Source: Sphaerisporangium fuscum
Lineage (GTDB): Bacteria; Actinomycetota; Actinomycetes; Streptosporangiales; Streptosporangiaceae
Direction of reading: 5' to 3'
DNA: 64,000 nucleotides
Assembly: GCF_018531465.1 (NCBI RefSeq)
Contig: NZ_JAHDTF010000020.1
Span: 124,001-188,000, forward strand
Shown: one piece after another, positions 1-7,507 of the stretch
How positions within the stretch are numbered: position 1 is the stretch's first letter
How the letters are laid out: every line of letters starts with the position of its first letter
The notes under the pieces: model-generated
Seen by the model: only the letters and a program-made list of their open reading frames with translations
The model's database searches: none
Told to the model about the DNA's origin: nothing
Program-made: the position numbers and the translations under genes

Positions 1-134
1 GCCGTACGGACCGGATGGGGACGGCCCTGTCGCGCCCGCCGTCGCGCCAGCAGCCACGCCACGCCGAACGCCGCCGGCAGCCACAGAACTGTGGCCAGGA
101 CGACATACCGCCACAGGTGCAGTTCGAGGCGCAC
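1..134 (-). CDS. N-terminal part of a membrane protein, cut by the window edge
   Basis: The reverse strand reads from a GTG at 134 for 44 codons to the edge. The peptide starts with a short polar stretch (LELHLWR), then one hydrophobic segment at about residues 10-30, then an Arg-rich stretch (ARRRARQGR). This is the pattern of a single transmembrane anchor with positive residues inside. It follows the IclR gene stop by 10 bp, so the two may be co-transcribed. I cannot assign a family from this fragment, and the start codon is a guess because the frame is open further upstream into the IclR gene. Confidence 0.4.
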   Translation of the reverse strand, partial: MRLELHLWRYVVLATVLWLPAAFGVAWLLARRRARQGRPHPVRT

Positions 135-144
135 GGCGGAACGT

Positions 145-915
145 TCAGCCGGCGAAACCGAGGCGGCGGCTGATGTCGGCCGCGCCCGCGATCAGGATGG
201 GCGCCACCTCACGCATGCGCTCCTCATCGAACCGGTAGGCGGGCCCGCAGGCGCTCACCGCCGCCACCACGTCCCCCTCGTAGCTCCGGACGGGGGCCGC
301 CATCGCGTTCAGCCCGATCTCGTACTCCTCGAGCGTCACGGCGTACCCCCGCGCCCTGGCGTCCTCCAGATGCGGGCGCAGCTCGGCGAGCGAGGTGATG
401 GTCGCCGGGGTGAACCGCGGCAGGCCCGCCGCCGACAGCAGCCGTTCACGGTGCGGATCGTCCAGGTGGGCGAGCAGGACCTTGCCGCTGGAGGTCGCGT
501 GAAGCGGGGTCAGCTGCCCCACCCAGTTGTGGACCGTGACCGCCGACGGTCCGCGCACCTGGTCGAGGTTGACGGCGTAGTGGGAGCGCACGACCGCGAT
601 GTTGACCGTCTCCCCGATCTCCTCGGCCAGGCGGCGGCAGACCGGCCGCCCCTGCTGGGTGAGATCGAGACGGGAGGCCACCCCGCCGGCCAGGCGGATC
701 ACGCCGAAGCCGAGCCGGTACTTCCCGCGGTCCTCGCTCTGCTCGACCAGACTCCGCGCCTCCAGCGCGCCGAGGAGCCGGAACGCCGTCGACTTGTGCA
801 CGCCGATCTCCAGCGCGATCTCGGTGACACCCGCCTCGCCGCGCGCCGAAAGGATCTCCAGCACGCTGATCGCCCGGTCTACCGACTGCACGCCGGCCGA
901 GGAGTCGTTGGTCAT
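145..915 (-). CDS. IclR-family transcriptional regulator
   Basis: This 256-residue protein has the IclR layout: an N-terminal winged helix-turn-helix (about residues 8-70, with SVDRAISVLEIL and GVTEIALEIGVHKSTAFRLL) and a C-terminal ligand-binding domain (about 80-255, with HATSSGKVLLA and GLNAMAAPV). The start at 915 (MTNDSSAG) is preferred over longer versions because it aligns with the partner regulator across the promoter and a TACAGT -10-like box lies 8 nt before it. It is divergent from and clearly similar to the IclR gene that follows. IclR proteins usually repress neighbouring catabolic genes and respond to small aromatic or organic acids. The ligand here is unknown. Confidence 0.9.
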   Translation of the reverse strand: MTNDSSAGVQSVDRAISVLEILSARGEAGVTEIALEIGVHKSTAFRLLGALEARSLVEQSEDRGKYRLGFGVIRLAGGVASRLDLTQQGRPVCRRLAEEIGETVNIAVVRSHYAVNLDQVRGPSAVTVHNWVGQLTPLHATSSGKVLLAHLDDPHRERLLSAAGLPRFTPATITSLAELRPHLEDARARGYAVTLEEYEIGLNAMAAPVRSYEGDVVAAVSACGPAYRFDEERMREVAPILIAGAADISRRLGFAG

Positions 916-962
916 AGCTGGGGACTGTAGGGGAGCCGCGACCACGCCGTCCATGTGGCGAA

Positions 963-1004
963 GGGTCGGCCTACGACCCGCTTTCTCGGGACTCGTCTCC
1001 CGAG
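963..1004. promoter_or_regulatory. Two inverted repeats between divergent iclR genes
   Basis: Two inverted repeats sit in the 128-bp divergent spacer: GGGTC-N7-GACCC (963-979) and CTCGGGA-N6-TCCCGAG (985-1004). They are candidate operators for one or both IclR proteins. The + strand gene has TAGGGT at 1032-1037 followed by 6 nt and its ATG, which fits a leaderless promoter. Binding is inferred, not shown. Confidence 0.4.
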
Positions 1005-1043
1005 TGCGATGGCTCATGTGCGTATTTTGAATAGGGTTGTGCC

Positions 1044-1826
1044 ATGAGCAACGAGGGCGAGCGTGACAGCACGGGGGTCCAGTCCGTCGACCGGGCCCTG
1101 TCGGTACTCAAACTGCTGGCCAGGCACGGCGAGCTGGGCGTGAGCGAGATCGCGGCGGAGCTGGGGGTGCACCGTTCCACCGCGTTCCGTCTCGTCGCCA
1201 CCCTGGAGAACCACGATCTGGTCCACCAGAACGACGAGCGCGGCCGCTACCGCCTGGGCGTGGGAGTTCTCCGGCTCGCGGGCGCCACCACCGCCCGGCT
1301 CGACGTCGTCCAGGAAGGACGCCGGATCGGCACCCGCCTCGCGGCGGAGATCGGCGAGACCGTCAACATCGCCATCCTCGACCGCCGGCAGGCCCTCTAC
1401 GTCGACCAGATGGCCGGCACCTCGGCCCTCCAGGCGCACAACTGGACAGGCAGGCGCATCGCCCTGCACGCAACCTCGAACGGCAAGGTGCTGCTGGCCC
1501 ACGCGCCCGACGAACGCTTCGAGGAGGTCGTCGCCGAGCCGCTCCCGCGATTCACCGACCACACCATCACCGACCCCGCGCTCCTGCGCGAGGAGCTCGA
1601 CGGCGTGCTCCGCCAGGGGTACGCCACGGCCGTCGACGAGCTGGAGGTGGGCCTGACCGCGGTGGCGGCACCGATCCGCGGCGCCGACGGCACGGTGGCC
1701 GCCTCACTCAGCGTGTCCGGCCCGACGTTCCGCCTTCCCGCCGACCGCCTCGCCACCGTGGCCGCCCAGGCCGTGACCGCCGCCACCGAGATCTCCTCTC
1801 GCCTCGGCTGGTACGGATCGCTCTAG
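1044..1826 (+). CDS. IclR-family transcriptional regulator
   Basis: This 260-residue protein has an N-terminal winged helix-turn-helix (SVDRALSVLKLL, GVSEIAAELGVHRSTAFRL, residues about 12-65) followed by an IclR effector domain (HATSNGKVLLA, GLTAVAAPIRG). It shares long conserved stretches with the divergent IclR protein, such as AEIGETVNIA. The two are probably an ancient duplication or paralogous pair. A TAGGGT box 6 nt before the ATG suggests a leaderless transcript. No catabolic gene is adjacent on either side, so the regulated pathway is not evident. Confidence 0.92.
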   Translation: MSNEGERDSTGVQSVDRALSVLKLLARHGELGVSEIAAELGVHRSTAFRLVATLENHDLVHQNDERGRYRLGVGVLRLAGATTARLDVVQEGRRIGTRLAAEIGETVNIAILDRRQALYVDQMAGTSALQAHNWTGRRIALHATSNGKVLLAHAPDERFEEVVAEPLPRFTDHTITDPALLREELDGVLRQGYATAVDELEVGLTAVAAPIRGADGTVAASLSVSGPTFRLPADRLATVAAQAVTAATEISSRLGWYGSL

Positions 1827-1837
1827 CTGAGGCCGGA

Positions 1838-2212
1838 TCAGGGCTGGGGGGCGTCGAGCTGGGCGACCAGGCGCTTGGGGGCCACGAGCCGGTAGCTCTC
1901 CTCCACCCAATCGCACAGCAGCTCGACGTCCGGCGCCTCGTCGGTGAAGGACACGGTCACCCAGCCGGCCCTGCCGAGGCCGTACCCGGTGGGGGCCGCG
2001 CCCGGCAGATTGAGCGCGTGCCCGTTCGACTCACGCAGCTTCACCGAGAACCGGGGCTTCCACTTCTCGGTCTCCTCCTCGATCCCGAGGAAGACGAAGA
2101 CCTTCTTGTTCACCTTGACGACGCTCTCGCCCCAGGGGAAGTCCTCGTAGGCGCCGGGAAGGCCGAGGGCGAACTCGCGCAGCCGGTCACGCGTCTCCTT
2201 CCACTGCTTCAT
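1838..2212 (-). CDS. MmcQ/YjbR-like family protein
   Basis: This 124-residue protein has the MmcQ/YjbR fold signature: LREFALGLPGAYEDFPWG near the N terminus, then VFVFLG, a conserved RFSVKL strand and GWVTVSF. Members have a CyaY-like DNA-binding fold, but their cellular role is poorly known. The ATG at 2212 overlaps the stop of the upstream gene (ATGA overlap, 4 bp), so the two are translationally coupled. The frame is open further upstream, but that extension is Arg/Gly-rich shadow sequence inside the neighbour and is rejected. Confidence 0.85.
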   Translation of the reverse strand: MKQWKETRDRLREFALGLPGAYEDFPWGESVVKVNKKVFVFLGIEEETEKWKPRFSVKLRESNGHALNLPGAAPTGYGLGRAGWVTVSFTDEAPDVELLCDWVEESYRLVAPKRLVAQLDAPQP

Positions 2213-2844
2213 GCCCCCATTGTGGACTCCGGGGCCGCCGCCCGTTCCCGGCCCTCGGCGAAGAAGGCGAGCAGATCCGGCACCTCGCCCAGCGGGCGCG
2301 CCGCGCCGAACGGCGCGTTCCAGAAGGGACCGCTCCTCGGCTCCCACGGCCCCACATACGCGTACGGCACCGGGATGTACCCGTCGCCGAGCGAGACGCC
2401 GTAGTTCACCTTGTCGACGGATATCCCGAGGTCGAAGTGCTCGGGCCACAGCACGGGGATCTCCCCGGGGACGAGCTCGCGCAACGCCGCGTCACCGTGG
2501 GCCAGGCTCTCGGCGAGTCGTGCGGCCGCGTCGGCATCGACGCGCAGGACGTCGTCGAGGGAAGCGCCGGAGCCGTCGGAGTAGAGGTTCTCCGGGGCGC
2601 CGGGCGTCACCCCTGCGGCGGTGCCGAGCGCGCGGAGCGACGTGCCGTTCAGCGGGACGCGTTCGTCTCCCGTCAGCAACTCGCCGCCCTCGACACGCAG
2701 GACGGGCGCGGCCACCGTCGCGAAGCCGCCGGGCGTGACCCGCAGCCGGATCGTGCCGCTTCCCCGGTACTGCGGGCCTGCCATTATCAGCTCCGCGACC
2801 GCGTGCAGAGATCTCCGTGTGTCGATCAGGTCGTTCTCATTCAT
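2209..2844 (-). CDS. Conserved hypothetical protein
   Basis: This 211-residue soluble protein starts at MNENDLIDTRRSLHAVAE (ATG at 2844). It has no signal peptide or membrane segment. The N-terminal half looks like beta strands (GTIRLRVTPGGF, PVLRVEGGEL). The C-terminal half carries aromatic-rich motifs (GEIPVLWPEHFDLGIS, GYIPVPYAYVGPWEP, GPFWNAPFG). I do not recognise a named family. It is the first gene of a two-gene operon with the MmcQ/YjbR gene, overlapping it by 4 bp. Longer readings to 3030 cover the promoter of the divergent small gene and are unlikely. Confidence 0.75.
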   Translation of the reverse strand: MNENDLIDTRRSLHAVAELIMAGPQYRGSGTIRLRVTPGGFATVAAPVLRVEGGELLTGDERVPLNGTSLRALGTAAGVTPGAPENLYSDGSGASLDDVLRVDADAAARLAESLAHGDAALRELVPGEIPVLWPEHFDLGISVDKVNYGVSLGDGYIPVPYAYVGPWEPRSGPFWNAPFGAARPLGEVPDLLAFFAEGRERAAAPESTMGA

Positions 2845-2990
2845 ACCCACAGCCTGGCCGACTCGGGGAAACGCCGCTAATCGCCCCGCTTGCCCCACCT
2901 CTCTGGAAGACGGTGTCCGATCTCGGCCAAGGCCGTCTCCGACTACTGTCTGTGATTGCTCGATATCCTTTGAGTCACTAGCCTGAACGC

Positions 2991-3038
2991 ATGGGAACCC
3001 TCGCTGCCATCTCCGTGTGCGAGCCGCCATGCCGGTGA
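2991..3038 (+). CDS. Possible leaderless upstream peptide of 15 codons
   Basis: The frame encodes MGTLAAISVCEPPCR and then TGA. Its ATG lies 6 nt after TAGCCT, the same arrangement seen before other leaderless starts here (10372, 31309). It overlaps the start of the next gene in another frame, which would allow translational coupling. Leaderless small ORFs with cysteines are known in actinobacteria as attenuators of sulfur genes, but here there are only two separated Cys codons and no sulfur gene. Treat as tentative. Confidence 0.25.
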   Translation: MGTLAAISVCEPPCR

Positions 3039-3295
3039 CGATCGCAGAGCTGAAGGCCCGCTACAGCAAGGAGTGGCTGATCTCCGACGCGGTGGGCGGC
3101 GGGTGGTACGCCGTGCGCCGGCACGGCCTGTCGCGCGACGTCGTCCAACGCGGCCTGTCGAACGTCTACTGTGGCGCTTCCCTGGAAGAACTCGCCACGC
3201 ACCTCGCCTCCGAGACGCAACTCGAGACCCGTCTCATACGCGGCTGCCACCACGCGGAGACTCCCTTCAGCTGCGGCGGCACCGCTCACACCTGA
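3029..3295 (+). CDS. Small conserved hypothetical protein
   Basis: This 88-residue soluble protein begins MPVTIAELKARYSKEWLI and contains a VGGGWYAVRRHGLS segment and a Leu-rich helix (LEELATHLASETQLETRL). The ATG at 3029 is chosen; an in-frame GTG at 3017 adds four residues. Small proteins of this style are common in actinomycetes and often accompany regulators, but I cannot assign a function. The stop is 40 bp from the convergent trpS end. Confidence 0.6.
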   Translation: MPVTIAELKARYSKEWLISDAVGGGWYAVRRHGLSRDVVQRGLSNVYCGASLEELATHLASETQLETRLIRGCHHAETPFSCGGTAHT

Positions 3296-3334
3296 CAGCA
3301 GAGCCCGACGCACGGTGACTCAGCGTGACATCTT

Positions 3335-4429
3335 TCAGTAGAGCGACTTCATGGCCGCCCGTACCTCGTGGAGGGTGTCGTCGGCGATGGCGTTGGCCCG
3401 GCGGTTGCCCTCCCGCAGCACCTTCCGCACAAACCCGCGGTCGCGGTCGTACTCCGTCCGCCGGGCGCGGATGGGCGCCAGGCGGTCGTTGACCGCCTCG
3501 GTCACCACCTGCTTCAACGCGGCGGCTCCCCTGTCGCCGATCTCCTCGGCCACCTCGTGCGGGTCCCGGTCCAGGCACAGCGCGGCCAGGAGGACCAGAC
3601 TGGAGACCTCGGGCCGCGCCACCGGGTCGTAGGTGATGCGCCGCTCCGCGTCCGTCTTCGCGCCCCGGATCAGCTTGGCGGTCTCGTCCGCGCTCGCGGA
3701 CAGCGCGATGGCGTTGCGACGGCTCTTGCTCATCTTGGTGCCGTCGGTGCCGAGGAGCAGCGGAGCCACCGACAGCAGAGCCTCCGGCTCGGGGAACACC
3801 GGCGCGCCGCCGTCGCCGTACCGGTTGTCGAAGCGACGGGCGATGGTACGGGCGATCTCCAGGTGGGGCAGCTGGTCCTGGCCCACCGGCACGAGGTTCG
3901 CCTTGCAGAACAGGATGTCGGCCGCCTGGTGGACCGGGTAGGTGAACATCAGCCCGCTGACGGACGCCTGGCTGGAGTGGGCGATCTCGTCCTTGACCGT
4001 GGGATTGCGGCCGAGCTCGGCGGTCGAGACCAGGCTGAGGAACGGCAGCAGCAGCTGGTTCAGCGCCGGGACCGCGCTGTGGGCGAAGATCGTGCTCCGT
4101 TCCGGGTCGACGCCGATCGCCAGGTAGTCGAGCAGCAGGTCCTCGACGTATTCCGTCAGCCGTTCGGCGACGTCCCGATCGGTCAGCACCTGGTAGTCCG
4201 CGATCAGCACGAACACCTCCACCCCCATGTCCTGCAGCCGGACCCGGTTGTGCAGCGTGCCGAAGTAGTGCCCGAGGTGCAGCCGTCCCGTCGGACGGTC
4301 CCCGGTCAGCACCCGGAACCGCCCCGGGTCCTTCCGGATGGCCTCCTCCAGCTCGGCGCTGCGCAGCTGGGCGGCGGGCACGTCGAGGTGATCGTGCGCG
4401 GGGGCCGGGACGGCGAGATCGGTGGTCAT
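3335..4429 (-). CDS. trpS: Tryptophanyl-tRNA synthetase, probably the auxiliary, attenuator-controlled type
   Basis: This class I aminoacyl-tRNA synthetase of 364 residues charges tRNA-Trp. The HIGH motif is GRLHLGHYFG (residues 48-57) and the KMSKS motif is TKMSKS (231-236). The family-typical Trp pocket and dimer region lie between them. The N terminus carries about 35 residues before the catalytic core. A GGAGG ribosome site (aggaggaccac) precedes the ATG. The 5' region encodes a 13-residue leader peptide with two adjacent Trp codons, followed by a terminator hairpin. Ribosome-mediated attenuation of this kind is known for the auxiliary indolmycin-resistant TrpRS of Streptomyces. A second housekeeping trpS elsewhere in the genome is therefore expected, and this copy may be induced by Trp-tRNA shortage or by TrpRS inhibitors. 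Resistance itself is inference. Confidence 0.95.
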   Translation of the reverse strand: MTTDLAVPAPAHDHLDVPAAQLRSAELEEAIRKDPGRFRVLTGDRPTGRLHLGHYFGTLHNRVRLQDMGVEVFVLIADYQVLTDRDVAERLTEYVEDLLLDYLAIGVDPERSTIFAHSAVPALNQLLLPFLSLVSTAELGRNPTVKDEIAHSSQASVSGLMFTYPVHQAADILFCKANLVPVGQDQLPHLEIARTIARRFDNRYGDGGAPVFPEPEALLSVAPLLLGTDGTKMSKSRRNAIALSASADETAKLIRGAKTDAERRITYDPVARPEVSSLVLLAALCLDRDPHEVAEEIGDRGAAALKQVVTEAVNDRLAPIRARRTEYDRDRGFVRKVLREGNRRANAIADDTLHEVRAAMKSLY

Positions 4430-4500
4430 GTGGTCCTCCTGGTCGGTGAAAGGTGCCGCCGCTCTGGACGACGGCCCTGTGACCAGGGAGGAAACGCGAA

Positions 4501-4522
4501 GGGCCGTTCATCCGAACGGCCC
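4501..4522 (-). terminator. Attenuator hairpin in the trpS leader
   Basis: On the minus strand GGGCCGTTC and GAACGGCCC form a perfect 9-bp stem around a GGAT loop, followed by a T-containing run (TTCGCGTTTCC). It lies between the leader peptide stop and trpS. The CGGCC segment just upstream (around 4541-4546) could pair with GGCCG of the stem and act as antiterminator. Confidence 0.8.
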
Positions 4523-4547
4523 GGTCATGCGTCAGGTGCGGCCGCTC

Positions 4548-4589
4548 CTACGTGGAGCGCCACCAGCTGAGACATGACGGACGACGCAT
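4548..4589 (-). CDS. trpS leader peptide with tandem Trp codons
   Basis: The reading frame encodes MRRPSCLSWWRST and then TAG. Residues 9 and 10 are consecutive Trp codons (TGGTGG). A TACACT -10 box lies 7 nt before the ATG, so the transcript probably begins at the start codon. The Trp codons fall inside a small hairpin (CGCTCC, loop ACGTA, GGAGCG) which can act as the pause or alternative structure. Stalling at Trp codons would free the antiterminator and let RNA polymerase read into trpS. It is too short for ordinary gene finders. Confidence 0.85.
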   Translation of the reverse strand: MRRPSCLSWWRST

Positions 4590-4724
4590 GGCCATCAGTG
4601 TAACGACATCGACTTCAGAGAGCGAGATCTTCTTCGTCCTGTGGGCTCCCCGGTCACGTCCGGTCGATCTATCGGGGAGTTAATGAGTCGCCTCTGCTTT
4701 CCCGGCTCCTGATAGGAAGCCGGA

Positions 4725-5246
4725 ATGGTCATAGGAGAGCGTGTACGACTTCGCGCCATCGAACCGTCGGACGGGGAGGCGCTGTGGCGGTGGCACGGCG
4801 ACCCTGAGGTGATGCGGTGGATGAACGCGCCCTATCCGCCGTCGCTGGCCCGGACCGTCAAGCAGATCGAGGAGCGCGCCCCCGACACCTACGGCGACCT
4901 GCAACTGATGATCGACACCCTGAACGGCCGGGCCATCGGTATCGTCGCGCTGCGCGAGGCCGAACCGGAGACCGGTGACGCCACCCTGGACATCTATCTC
5001 GGCGAGAAGGACACCTGGGGCCAGGGCTACGCCACCGACGCGATGCGGGTGATCTGCCGCTACGGCTTCGACACGATGCGGCTGCACCGCATCTCGCTGA
5101 CCGTGGTCGCCGACAACACCAGTGCCCGCCGGGTCTACGAGAAGGTCGGCTTCGTCGAGGAGGGACGCCGGCGCGAGGCGTTCCGGCGCGACGGGAAATG
5201 GCACGACAAGATCATGATGGGCCTGCTGGAAGGCGAGCTACGCTGA
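4725..5246 (+). CDS. GNAT-family N-acetyltransferase (RimJ/RimL type)
   Basis: This 173-residue protein has the GNAT fold. The N-terminal GERVRLRAIEPSDGEALWRWHGDPEV segment is followed by the acetyl-CoA loop around WGQGYATDAM (residues 98-107) and the C-terminal LHRISLTVVADNTSARRVYEKVGFVEEGR motif typical of RimJ/RimL-like enzymes that acetylate protein N termini or small amines. The acceptor is not predictable. It is single-gene, convergent with the nucleotidyltransferase that follows, and separated by a long leader region from trpS. Confidence 0.9.
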   Translation: MVIGERVRLRAIEPSDGEALWRWHGDPEVMRWMNAPYPPSLARTVKQIEERAPDTYGDLQLMIDTLNGRAIGIVALREAEPETGDATLDIYLGEKDTWGQGYATDAMRVICRYGFDTMRLHRISLTVVADNTSARRVYEKVGFVEEGRRREAFRRDGKWHDKIMMGLLEGELR

Positions 5247-5269
5247 CCCGTGCTCCGTCGGCTCGGTGC

Positions 5270-5773
5270 TCAGAAGTGGGTGGTGATGCCGAACGTCTCC
5301 CGGAGCCGGGCCATGTCCTGACGGTCCCGGTCGCTGGGTTCGTATCCCTGGTGGAAGTGGTTCTGCTGGGTGGCCGACAGGCACCGCACCCGCACGCCGT
5401 CGATCGTCCCCGTGACGAAACAGTCCGCCGGGTACGTCAGCGTGCCGCCGCGGGTGTCGAGCCGCTGGACGGCCGAGCCGTCCGGGGCGAACAGCAGCGG
5501 GTGGAGGTCCAGCTCCCGGCCGTCCCGATCGGCCATGACGAACCGCGCAGGTCGCCCCGGCGAGATGCCGGACCGCTCGGCGAACCCGGCTGATTCCAGC
5601 GTCCGGATCAGCAGAGGTTCCTGTTCGACGCGGTGCAGCAGGTCGAGGTCGCGGTGTTCCCGGGTGATCCTGCCGACCAGGGCGTCGACGCCCCATCCCC
5701 CCGCGATCCAGACGTCACAACCCGCCTCGGTGAGCAGGTCCATCGTTCGGATCACTTTGGCTGCTTCGAACAC
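5270..5773 (-). CDS. Nucleotidyltransferase of the aminoglycoside/lincosamide-modifying type
   Basis: This 167-residue protein carries the polymerase-beta-like nucleotidyltransferase core with GGWGVDALVG (residues 25-34) and EHRDLDLL (39-46). The acidic pair DLDLL coordinates the metal, and a third acidic position lies in RELDLHPL. The HFHQGYEPSDRDRQDMARL tail is typical of ANT(2'')-like and Lnu-like small enzymes that add AMP to aminoglycosides or lincosamides. Antibiotic activity is inference: many chromosomal homologues have no known substrate. The start may be the GTG at 5773 (weak AAGGTG upstream) or the internal ATG at 5743. The former overlaps the upstream membrane gene. Confidence 0.75.
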   Translation of the reverse strand: MFEAAKVIRTMDLLTEAGCDVWIAGGWGVDALVGRITREHRDLDLLHRVEQEPLLIRTLESAGFAERSGISPGRPARFVMADRDGRELDLHPLLFAPDGSAVQRLDTRGGTLTYPADCFVTGTIDGVRVRCLSATQQNHFHQGYEPSDRDRQDMARLRETFGITTHF

Positions 5774-6014
5774 CGGAACACCTTGTCAGCTCTGCCCGAG
5801 CCGCGTCGATCGGTTTTCGAGGCCGCCGCGTGACGAGAAGAAGTACCGGCGTGACCACGAGCAACGCGATCATCATCTGGATCGCGCCCTCTGTCAGCGC
5901 GATCCGAATGTCGTGATGGTCGACGAACCGCCGTCCGGCCGTCCCTGCGAAGACGGCGACGCTCAGGGCCGCGCCCCTGATGATGGCGGTACGCGCGTTT
6001 CTCGGGTAGGCCAT
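5715..6014 (-). CDS. Small membrane protein, unknown function
   Basis: This 99-residue reading frame starts MAYPRNARTAIIRGAALSVAVF. It has two hydrophobic segments (about residues 13-26 and 43-62, with AIQMMIALLVVTPVLLLV) followed by a basic cytoplasmic tail (TRRPRKP). A TACCCT box lies 6 nt before the ATG, consistent with a leaderless promoter. It overlaps the start of the nucleotidyltransferase gene by up to 58 bp, which lowers confidence. The other frames in this stretch are Arg-rich and non-coding in style. Confidence 0.45.
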   Translation of the reverse strand: MAYPRNARTAIIRGAALSVAVFAGTAGRRFVDHHDIRIALTEGAIQMMIALLVVTPVLLLVTRRPRKPIDAARAELTRCSGVRSSQSDPNDGPAHRGGL

Positions 6015-6226
6015 GAGCTGAGGGTAATCGCGAGCCCCGGTCCCGGCACCTGGCTGTTTCCACACCGGTGCACTCACCGGCGTAGGGCGGCGTGGATGCC
6101 GACCATCCGGCTGTCCCGCGCGATCCAGCCCGCCGTTCTGTGACATGGAGGCACCCACGTCACAGGCGGCCGGGCTGTCTCGTCTCGAATAGCGGAGACA
6201 GACACTTGCGTCGGGAAGGTGACGTC

Positions 6227-7138
6227 ATGCGGGTGTTCGTGGCGGGCGGGGCCGGGGTGCTGGGACGGCGACTGGTGCCGCAGCTTGTCGCGCGTGGCCA
6301 CCAGGTGACGGCGACGACGACGAGTGCGGCCAAGCTGGACCTGCTGGAGCGGTTGGGCGCCGAGGCGGTCGTGATGGACGGGCTGGATGCGATGTCGGTC
6401 GGTGAGGCGGTGGCCGCTGCCCGGTCGGATGTGATCGTGCACCAGATGACCGCGATCTCCGGCACGCCCGATATCAAGCACTTCGACCGCTGGTTCGCCG
6501 CCACCAACCGGCTGCGTACCGAGGGGACGGACCACCTGCTGGCCGCCGCCGAAGCGACCGGTGTATCCCATTTCGTCGCGCAGAGCCACGCCTCCTGGAA
6601 CGGCATCCGCAAGGGCGGATGGGTGAAGACCGAGGAGGACCCGCTGGACCCGACGAGCACGGGCAAGGGGGCGGAGGCGATCCGCCACCTCGAGGAGGCC
6701 GTCGTCAAAGCCGGTGGCGCGGTCCTGCGGTACGGCGCGTTCTACGGACCGGGTGCCACCGGCGATCAGGTCGAGCTGGTGCGCAAGCGGCAGTACCCGG
6801 TCGTCGGGAACGGCGCCGGCCACAGCTCGTGGGTGCATCTCGACGACGCCGCGAGTGCCACCGTCCTGGCCGTGGAGCAAAAGGCCAGGGGCGTGTTCAA
6901 CATCGTCGACGACGAGCCGGCCCCGGCCGGCGAGTGGCTGCCCTACCTGGCCGCGTGCGCGGGAGCCAAACGGCCGATGCGGATCCCCACCTGGCTGGCC
7001 AGGCCACTGGCGGGGAAAGTGGCGGTGACGATGATGACCGAGGGGCGGGGCTTCTCCAATGCCAAGGCCAAGCGGGAACTCGGCTGGCGGCTGCGCTACC
7101 CCTCCTGGCGGCAGGGTTTCAAGGAGGAACTGGCGTGA
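6227..7138 (+). CDS. NAD(P)-dependent epimerase/dehydratase (extended SDR)
   Basis: This 303-residue protein begins MRVFVAGGAGVLGRRLVPQL, with the GxxGxxG nucleotide-binding loop at residues 7-13. It has the extended short-chain dehydrogenase layout: a Rossmann N-terminal domain, a central VVHQM-like strand, and a C-terminal substrate domain with RYGAFYGPG and SSWVHLDDAA motifs. The usual YxxxK is not obvious (the HLEEAVVKAGGAV region sits there), so it may be an atypical reductase rather than a true sugar epimerase. The start follows GGAAGGTGACGTC, a good ribosome site. It is monocistronic; the next gene starts 370 bp downstream. Confidence 0.85.
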   Translation: MRVFVAGGAGVLGRRLVPQLVARGHQVTATTTSAAKLDLLERLGAEAVVMDGLDAMSVGEAVAAARSDVIVHQMTAISGTPDIKHFDRWFAATNRLRTEGTDHLLAAAEATGVSHFVAQSHASWNGIRKGGWVKTEEDPLDPTSTGKGAEAIRHLEEAVVKAGGAVLRYGAFYGPGATGDQVELVRKRQYPVVGNGAGHSSWVHLDDAASATVLAVEQKARGVFNIVDDEPAPAGEWLPYLAACAGAKRPMRIPTWLARPLAGKVAVTMMTEGRGFSNAKAKRELGWRLRYPSWRQGFKEELA

Positions 7139-7241
7139 CCCGGGCCGAGGAGTTCGAGGCGTAGGCCCGCCGGCCGATGGATTGAACGCCGGAGGGGACC
7201 GTCCGGCGTGCACCGGCTTCCACGCAGGAGGGCCGCACGTT

Positions 7242-7290
7242 GATACCCGTCGGATACACGGCTGCGCGCCCGCGGATACCCGGTCGATAC
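7242..7290. promoter_or_regulatory. Tandem 16-bp repeats upstream of the two-component operon
   Basis: GATACCCGTCGGATAC (7242-7257) and GATACCCGGTCGATAC (7275-7290) are near-identical repeats 33 bp apart, about three helical turns. They lie in the otherwise empty 369-bp gap 7139-7507 before the response regulator gene. They are a candidate binding site for that OmpR-type regulator, which normally recognises tandem repeats. No other gene is visible in this gap. Confidence 0.4.
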
Positions 7291-7507
7291 GGGGCCGCAG
7301 GAAAGGGCCTGCACAGTGGCCAGATGTGGTGAAGGGCGCCAAGATCACAGCGAGAGGAGTCGTCCGCCGCGCGTCGGACCCGGGACATGGGCGTACGGCC
7401 GGCCGTCAGGGCGCCTGCCGGCCGGTGCCGTCATCGGGCTGCTCGCAGGCCTGCGTGCCGCTTAACTGGAACCGGTCAGCACACGTCGGTAGATATGGTG
7501 CATTTTC

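Noticed and set aside
91..930. Long + strand frame across the first IclR gene
   Set aside because: It is Arg/His-rich, antisense to a clear IclR protein, and lacks a ribosome site.
4430..4600. T-box riboswitch before trpS
   Set aside because: No T-box (UGGNACC-type) antiterminator sequence is present. The Trp-Trp leader peptide explains the region better.
7242..7290. CRISPR-like repeats
   Set aside because: There are only two imperfect 16-bp copies with a 17-bp gap. They look like a regulator site, not an array.
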